Below are positions 57,950 through 64,000 of a stretch of 64,000 bases of DNA, piece after piece. Below the pieces are notes generated by a model. That model was not told where the DNA came from and searched no databases. It saw nothing but the letters and a program-made list of their open reading frames with translations. Both the position numbers and the translations under genes were made by a program. How positions within the stretch are numbered: position 1 is the first letter of the stretch; each line of letters starts with the position of its first letter. This DNA is from Antedon bifida. Lineage: Eukaryota > Echinodermata > Crinoidea > Comatulida > Antedonidae. Location: the NCBI GenBank assembly GCA_963402885.1, contig OY727096.1, positions 13,249,820 through 13,313,819 of the forward strand. The letters are read 5' to 3'.

Positions 57950-58354
57950 TTTTATTATGAAATTAAGAGAAAACAGTTGATTAAAAGTCATCATTAATTG
58001 CATATTAAATATACACAAAATTAATTTCGACAATCAAACATTAACATTCTTATCTAAAATGTCCATATATTAAAGTTAAAAGTATATACTTGGACAGTGC
58101 ATCATTTTTTTTAAATGTTTAAAGATGTCATGACATATACGGATCTTTGATCGGGTTGTTTTTATTCAAGTGGCTCGATGTGCAGTGATGATACCGGCTA
58201 TTGTATTTGCGCTACCAAGATCCTATCATATATTAAAAATAGGCCTGATTAAAGATCATGACAAAATCGCTATATTTTTTTAAAAATCAGTTATCTTATT
58301 ATTTAAATCAATGCATATAACCTATAATTCGTCATAGTGATGAATTAAATCTAG
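57950..58354 (+). mobile_element. Helentron-like 3' end, plus orientation
   Basis: Ends AATTCGTCATAGTGATGAAT, TAAAT, CTAG (58351-58354), T. It is the inverted counterpart of 53059-53460 (GATCTTTGATCGGGTTGTTT, AAGTGGCTCGATGTGCAGTG). The 5' end was not found. Confidence 0.6.
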
Positions 58355-58399
58355 TTAGATAATTAATGACATCTCATAAGGACATAAGGTTATGTTTTT

Positions 58400-58690
58400 T
58401 TAAAGATGTATTGTCCCCCAAAAACATGAAAAATGAAGATTAATTACATCAGACTTTGAATAGGTTATTTTGTAGTTTTAATCAAGTTAATCAATTGCGT
58501 AGAAAAAAAACTGAAATGACAAAAATAAATGGTTAAATTCAACCAAAAATCCATTGGCTGGCAGTCAATTTTACTATTTTTTGCTTTAAATTAGTTTTTT
58601 CAGGAAAATAATTTTTTTACGATCCAAGTTTTGGTCAAAGTGGATAACTATTATACGATAATAAAATGGCATAATCAACAAAAAAATGCC
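58400..58690. mobile_element. TTAA MITE copy H, right end lost
   Basis: TTAAAGATGTATTGTCCCCC start; interior ATTGGCTGGCAGTCAATTTT and TTTGCTTTAAATTAG; breaks off after AATCAACAAAAAAATG. Confidence 0.75.
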
Positions 58691-59289
58691 TCCCTACGAC
58701 AAATATTTTTTAATTTACGTTATTATAATATAGAATAAACTAATTATGTCAAAGGTCAATTATAACCACACTTCCGGTCATTTTCAAGCAATATTATCTG
58801 TTAAACTAAATATAAATGTATATTTTGAGAACAATTTGCTCCTAGTTTTAATTCTCTCCGACCTGCCGTTACTTAGATAGCGAAAAGAGGTCAACGGTCA
58901 AAATTGCTTAAAATGGGGTTTCCAGTCAATTTTACAAAAAAAAATTTTGTTAGAGCTAATATAAACATATACATTGTGAAGAATCTGACACCAAAATTCG
59001 CTCACTACGTCCAGTATTTCCAGAGATATAGCATGTTTTATGAAAATAGCAGCCATTTTGTTTATGCAAAAATGTTTCATTCGCATGGTATCGAGAATCA
59101 AAATCCATAGAAAATATTGCAAGGTTAAACCCTTGGCTGCCGGACTAATAGAATATATATAATCAAGAACAACACAATTCAAGTGTTACCATAGACGTGA
59201 AATGAAGTGAAGTGAAGCTCCAAAACTTTGGCCAAAATTTGATTTTTTACCACAAGTAACAAGCACAAATGTGCAATACAGCGAAAGAA

Positions 59290-59610
59290 GCTGTAATGAC
59301 GTCATAAGACCAGATGTAACGTCACATACACATCAATAACCGCGCTACCAAATACTGCTATACGGTACCATCTTCGAGACGTGATATGGCTGCATCCGGT
59401 TTGAAATTAAAAAATCCGGCTCTATAGCTTTGAGGACATGTCCCTGTAGTATATTCATGCTAAATCCGAGCTCAATACTACAACGAATAAGGGAGGAGTA
59501 GTACTTTATAAATCGCACTTTTTGCTCAATAGTGTCCGGATGGAAGAAGAAGAGGAAAAGATGAGAGAGTCCTAGACTCAGGTACCCCGAGTAATAAAAC
59601 GAGATATACT
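59290..59610 (+). repeat. Duplicated block, copy 1
   Basis: Direct copy of 60730-61015: AATGACGTCATAAGA, ACGGTACCATCTTCGAGACG, GGACATGTCCCTGTAGTATA, ending near ACTCRGGTACCCCGAGT. Confidence 0.85.
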
Positions 59611-59662
59611 CTATATCATACTACGTATACAGTATATTTCACCATAAAGTTAAAGAAAAATA

Positions 59663-59733
59663 GGTTTCGCCAGGGCTCGAAACGGGACCTTCTGCGTGTT
59701 AAGCAGACTTGACAACCACTACACTACGAAACC
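59663..59733 (-). tRNA. tRNA-Val(AAC)-like sequence, copy 1 (probable pseudogene)
   Basis: 71 nt on the minus strand. The acceptor stem GGTTTCG/CGAAACC is perfect, the D arm is TAGTGTAGTGGTT, and the anticodon stem-loop TCTGC-TTAACAC-GCAGA gives anticodon AAC. The T arm (CCCGT TTCGAGC CCTGG) has two mismatches, so it is likely a decayed gene or SINE source. Confidence 0.7.
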
Positions 59734-59953
59734 ACTTACACTAAAAATGTGGGTTACACTACAGAAAGTTTTTTAATCCATTTAAATTACAAATAAATAT
59801 GGTAATAAGCACAAAGCAAAATAAACATGTGTAAAAGTGATAATTACCGATTACACAAAATAAGTATTTAAAAAAATAATAAAAATAAGATATACTGTGT
59901 ATAATTATCATATTGCATATACATTACTTTTTACCATAAAGTTTTTAAAAAAA

Positions 59954-60025
59954 GGTTTCGCCCGGGCTCGAACCAGGTACCTTCTGCGTGTTAAGCAAAC
60001 GTGATAACCACTACGCCAAGAAGCC
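59954..60025 (-). tRNA. tRNA-Val(AAC)-like sequence, copy 2 (probable pseudogene)
   Basis: 72 nt on the minus strand. The T arm CCTGG-TTCGAGC-CCGGG is good and the anticodon loop TTAACAC (AAC) is kept. The acceptor stem (GGCTTCT versus CGAAACC) has two mismatches. Flanks match copy 1 (ACCATAAAGTT), so the pair arose by tandem duplication. Confidence 0.7.
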
Positions 60026-60084
60026 GCATATAACTACATAACGCTGTGGTGTGTGTCACACATTGTAGCTTCTTAATTAAAGCC

Positions 60085-60440
60085 CCCTTCCCTACATTTT
60101 TTAGTAAAAATAATACTATATGGTCCTATTGCGATAACTTTTTTCGTCTTTAAACGGTTAAAAATGTGAAAAATAAGTTGATTCTAATAATTATAGCGGC
60201 CCGCTATAAATCCCAAAATGCATTGCGCGCGGATTGATATTTTTGTTTTTCACCTGTAATTCGCCCACTTTTCGATCGATCGTGAGGCCAAAACAAATGG
60301 AAGACTCCTAACTTTTCAGCGAAAATACCGGGTTTTCCCCAATTTGTATCAACGGAGTCTGGCAAAAATAGAAAGACAATTAATGCAGCAACTATACAAC
60401 TTCAGGCTAGTTATATAGCTAGCGTACGATGTTCGTACGT
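60085..60440 (+). repeat. Promoter-like repeat, copy 3
   Basis: Direct copy of 35120-35460: ACTATATGGTCCTATTGCGA, CGGCCCGCTATAAATCCCAA, AATGCATTGCGCGCGG, GAAAATACCGGGTTTTCCCC. The CCCAAAATGCATTGC word resembles a ZNF143/STAF site. Confidence 0.65.
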
Positions 60441-60729
60441 TACCGATGTTTACCAGCTAGGCCTACAAAACTAAGCCTAGCTAGGCTAGGCTAAGACCGT
60501 CCACGAGAGGTCGATCGCCGCGAGCTACTTAGGTAGTGCATTGTTTCTCACTTTTTATCATAATTTACCATAAAACGTACATTTAAGATAAGGAATGACA
60601 TGGTTTAAAGTTTTTAAAGTAATATATATGTATTATTTTTACAAAACGTCACAAATTGTAGGGAAGGTGTCTCAAATTAATTAACAAAAAAGCAAGAATG
60701 TGCGATACTCGGGGTACAGCAAATGAAGT

Positions 60730-61015
60730 TGTAATGACGTCATAAGACGGGATGTGACGTCACATACACATCAATAACCTACCAAATACGGCTATACGGT
60801 ACCATCTTCGAGACGTCATATGGCTGCATCCGGTTTGAAATTTAAAATCTATAGATTTGAGGACATGTCCCTGTAGTATATTCATGCCAAATCCCAGCTC
60901 AATACTACAACTAATAAGGGAGGAGTAGTACTTTAAAAATCGCACTTTTTACTCAATAGTGTCCAGATGGAGGAGGAGAAAAAGAGTAAGTCCTAGACTC
61001 GGGTACCCCGAGTAA
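60730..61015 (+). repeat. Duplicated block, copy 2
   Basis: See 59290-59610. Here the right end ACTCGGGTACCCCGAGT is a near-perfect palindrome. Confidence 0.85.
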
Positions 61016-61330
61016 AAACACACCTATTATTGAAAATAAATGGTATGGTCCATTCTCATGCCCGACCAACATTTTGTGGCTTTCATCATCTTGTATTAAA
61101 AATTAAATTAAATTTCAACAATCTGTGTAAGAGTTATTGAAATCAACGTTTACCTTATTTGACAGTGAAATAAAAGGAAAAATTACAAGAAAATGCTGTA
61201 ATTTAAAAAATGGCCGTTACTATGGCAACAAGATACAGATATCAAAAATAACTTTATCTGTGCATGTTTCAACCAAACCTATTTCATTGTACAAATTTTA
61301 CAGAAAATCTTTTTCAATTGGCCATGTTGA

Positions 61331-61478
61331 ACCCACAAATGTGAAAACGCCCACAAATGTGAAAACAACTACAAATGTGAAAACAGCGCCCATAAATGTG
61401 AAAACGATCATCGCCCACAAATGTGATAATGCCCACAAATGTAAAAAAAATGAGAGAATTTTTTGCCCACAAATGTAA
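61331..61478. repeat. CCCACAAATGTGAAAA minisatellite
   Basis: About eight units of 17-20 bp, consensus CCCACAAATGTGAAAACG, decaying to an A run at the right. Confidence 0.85.
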
Positions 61479-61737
61479 AAAAAAAAAAAATCAAATTTAG
61501 TGCTAGATTCAACCAATTTTGATCAAGTTAATATATCATGAATATATTGTGTTGTTTCAATACTTGTATGTTCACGATACGTCTGTTAGGGTCGTCATTA
61601 ACGCTTTGGAGTATTACTATTTTGCTGCTCGTGCGCGCTATATTTGCATTGTTAACTCGTTGGTTTAATGTATGTAATAGTTCAAGACAATATTTGTTAT
61701 TGAACCAAAAAAATACATATTCAAAGTTTACTAAATT

Positions 61738-61890
61738 GGGTTAATTAGCATAAATTCAAAATGGCCGCCATTTGCTATTTTGAAGCCTCATATCTCCTTA
61801 ACAGTTGGATTTAGTGCATTATGAGTAGATATGTGATATTAAACATTCTAATTAGCATAATTAAATTCCCATGACGTACCTATGGCGTCA
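61738..61890 (+). repeat. Flanking repeat, copy 1
   Basis: GGGTTAATTAGCATAAATTC then AAAATGGCCGCCA; direct diverged copy at 63174-63350. Confidence 0.7.
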
Positions 61891-61988
61891 TTAGTAGTTG
61901 TGACATCATATACTGTATTAAGTTATAACTGCTTAAATGAAATTATACTATGCGAATAGTTTAAGGACTGCAAGAAAACAAGTTTCTT

Positions 61989-63125
61989 AACATTCTCCTT
62001 GTTTTGGGTATAAAAAGAAATTGGATTAGTGAATACACTACACTTGTTGAGGCAATTCTAAAAATGTGAATAAATGTAATTAAGAAAAACAATAAACAGG
62101 TAAATAATATGGTTACAAAATGTGACATAATCGATACAATTTTAAAAACGACTACAAAAGATGCATATTTATACCTTTTCAACAGCATTTTTATTCCTCC
62201 TCAATGTATACGTAAATGGGAGAATGTTTTTAAAAATACAATAAAAGGGTCAGAAGTTTGGAAACAAAAAGTATTAAATAAAAAAAACAAAAAATATGCA
62301 CAATTTAATTATAAATTCAAACTATTCCTACCAATAGACGATTATGTATAGAATATTAAGAGTACTAGCAAATGCAATCATTGTGATGACTTAGACAATG
62401 AAAAACATATGTTTTTTTAATTTCCAGGTAACAAGAAATTATGTGAAATATAGATATTAACATTTTAAAAATATTGATGGTAGTAAAAGCTCTTTTAAAG
62501 AGCTCATTCTTGGCAGTGGAATTTGTACAAAAAAAACGATTATATACAATTGCTACCTATTCTATTATAAAATAAAAATATATAATGATTTAAAAAAACT
62601 GTTTTGTCAAAATCCATGGGTGGTCTTTAAATCTAATGTAGTTGATATGACTGGCGCAGGTTTGATTTAAATGTGTTTTATTATATATATTTTACCATAC
62701 ATTACAATGTAGCATAATTATATTGCATTATTTTGAATATATTCAGCTTATGTTTAACTCAAAACTAAGAAAAAAAAGATGCAATACAAATGGTGCTATT
62801 TTTTTTATGTACATTCATATATTTATATATTATTTTCATATATTTACCATATGTAAGATACTTTTTATTCATTCAGTGTTCCCACCTCCTGATGAGATAT
62901 TTTATGTAGTCATTTTAGATATACCAATGTATATAACTGTATTGTAAACATTATTATATGCATTGTTACTTTTTGTTTACTATACCTTTGAGTATCTTAA
63001 ATTCAAGAAAATAATGGAAAAAAAAGAGAGTAATATGTTAATATGTATTTGTAATAATTATGATGAACGAATAAATGTGGTAGATTACACCACAAAAGAG
63101 AGAGAAAAAAAACATTCTCCTTGTT
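61989..63125 (+). mobile_element. 5'-truncated Tx1/L1-like LINE with 15-bp target duplication
   Basis: The target duplication AACATTCTCCTTGTT is perfect (61989-62003 and 63111-63125). The body 62004-63110 ends in a short A run. The frame at 62109-62351 (YLYLFNSIFIPPQCIRKWEN, KYAQFNYKFKLFLP) and later pieces (SFKELILGSG, KTIIYNCYLFYYKIKIY) match the C-terminal region of Tx1/L1-type ORF2. Stops throughout; inactive. Confidence 0.85.
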
Positions 63126-63173
63126 AAAATGAACATCATTTCCAAAGTTGACCAAAATCGGACGTCAGGAAGT

Positions 63174-63350
63174 GGGTTAATTAGCATAAATTCAAAATGG
63201 CCACTATTTACTATACCATTTTGAAGCTCTGTATCTCCTTAACGTTTGATTTTAGACCACCAAAATGCATTGCGAATAGATATAGATGTGATATTAAACT
63301 TTCCAATTAGCATATTTAAATTACCATATAACGTACTTATGATGTTGCAG
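63174..63350 (+). repeat. Flanking repeat, copy 2
   Basis: See 61738-61890; same opening, then TGTATCTCCTTAACGTTTGA and GTGATATTAAACTTTCCAAT. Confidence 0.7.
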
Positions 63351-63376
63351 AGGCAATTTGCATATCAATTAGCAGG

Positions 63377-64000
63377 TGTTACGTACGGCATGCAAACCTT
63401 TTTTCTCTCTCTCTCTCAACTACTGATGTCAAACAAGCAGGACGTATTTGTTTTACCTATCGTTGTTTGTTTAACTCAAGAAACTTTGCGTATCTTGTAC
63501 ATGTACAGAAGAAACAATATTATCAGAATATATGTGTATATAATTACGGAGCCAAATAAGAAGCTACTAATGATATTTGGACCCAATGCATGCTCTCACA
63601 ACACAGTATAGTGGGTAAGTTAGATCTCACTAAAGTGGTGACCCCGGCGTGATACAACTAGCGTGCTTGGAATATTTAAATATTTTTTTTCGTCGGTGTT
63701 GCAAGATTACTTTGATTTGTCGTTGTTTGATACATGAAGGAAATAATGGCGAGACCTTCTCCGGGAAGAGCTACACCGATCAAAATAACCGCTAGAATGG
63801 ATGAGGCACCACCTGTGGCTGCTGCCGTAAGTTTAAAATTGCCACCATTTTGGCCGAATGACCAACTTATTTGGTTTGCGCAAGTGGAGGCTCAGTTTAT
63901 TACCAGAGGAATTACAGCGGAGGAAACAAAGTATTCGTATATAATTGCTTTTGCCACCTAATATCGCACAGGAGGTTTGAGATTTATTGCATACCAAAGA
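63377..64000 (+). mobile_element. Ty3-type LTR retrotransposon, 5' end (runs off window)
   Basis: A likely 5' LTR starts TGTTACGTACGGCATGC (63377) and ends near 63630. A primer-binding-site-like TGGTGACCCCGGCGTGAT follows at 63636-63653, then gag. LTR limits are approximate because the 3' LTR lies outside. Confidence 0.65.
63734..64000 (+). pseudogene. gag of the Ty3-type element, broken
   Basis: The ORF at 63734-63961 contains [20 protein letters not shown] then [14 protein letters not shown], the N-terminal gag domain (DUF7041-like) common in Ty3/gypsy elements of invertebrates. The frame is lost near 63950. Homology continues in another frame (NIAQEV, DLLHTK) with an extra in-frame stop, so this copy is not functional. 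Confidence 0.8.

Noticed and set aside
58898..59182. 94-codon minus frame containing KMAAIFIKHAISLEILDVV
   Set aside because: This is the usual translation of an AAAATGGCTGC-type non-coding repeat, not a protein.

Overview
The window is AT-rich, intron-heavy, repeat-dense nuclear DNA of a metazoan. Small coding exons with GT-AG borders sit in introns of up to about 22 kb. Most of the sequence is transposable elements of many classes: a DIRS tyrosine-recombinase retrotransposon, several LINE lineages, Ty3-type LTR, Helitron/Helentron-like, TTAA-flanked MITEs, fold-back elements, and tRNA-derived repeats. Frequent GGCCTAG-type words and the element mix suggest a marine invertebrate deuterostome, perhaps an echinoderm. 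That is an inference only.

The backbone is one host gene on the minus strand: HOP2/PSMC3IP, the meiotic partner of MND1. It is recognised from six internal exons (57209-57303, 34969-35058, 34635-34746, 15674-15744, 4768-4896, 3056-3115). These join in compatible phases into about 185 codons matching the winged helix, coiled coil and basic C-terminal region of the family. Exon 1 and the last exon were not found. Almost everything else lies in HOP2 introns. A second host gene, intronless and on the same strand (49033-50922), lies inside the 22-kb intron between the two most 5' exons seen. It encodes a type I membrane protein with three Ig-like domains and a tail rich in SH3 ligands and Y-x-N motifs.

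Layout: 0.75-2.2 kb, LINE remnant. 3.0-4.9 kb, two HOP2 exons. 5.3-9.1 kb, long-inverted-repeat element with a small MITE inside. 9.2-14.1 kb, near-intact DIRS element with inverted termini and an internal complementary region. 15.1-15.6 kb, tRNA-headed repeat. 15.7 kb, HOP2 exon. 16-34 kb, nested repeats: a 20-bp palindromic array, TTAA MITEs, a Helentron-like element inserted in a MITE, a 5'-truncated LINE with target duplication inside another repeat, and a hammerhead-like motif. 34.6-35.1 kb, two HOP2 exons. 35.6-39.3 kb, broken Tx1/L1-like LINE. 39.3-48.7 kb, Helentron-like copies, a 1.1-kb fold-back element and a Penelope-like terminal element. 49-51.3 kb, the Ig receptor gene and its likely promoter. 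53-58.4 kb, more Helentron-like ends and a HOP2 exon. 59-61 kb, duplicated blocks with two tRNA-Val-like sequences. 62-63.1 kb, truncated Tx1/L1-like LINE with a 15-bp target duplication. 63.4-64 kb, 5' end of a Ty3-type LTR element with a broken gag.

The most notable points are the HOP2 gene stretched over more than 54 kb by insertions, the intronless signalling-type Ig receptor nested in it, and the legible DIRS terminal architecture with a -1 overlap between its RT and recombinase frames.
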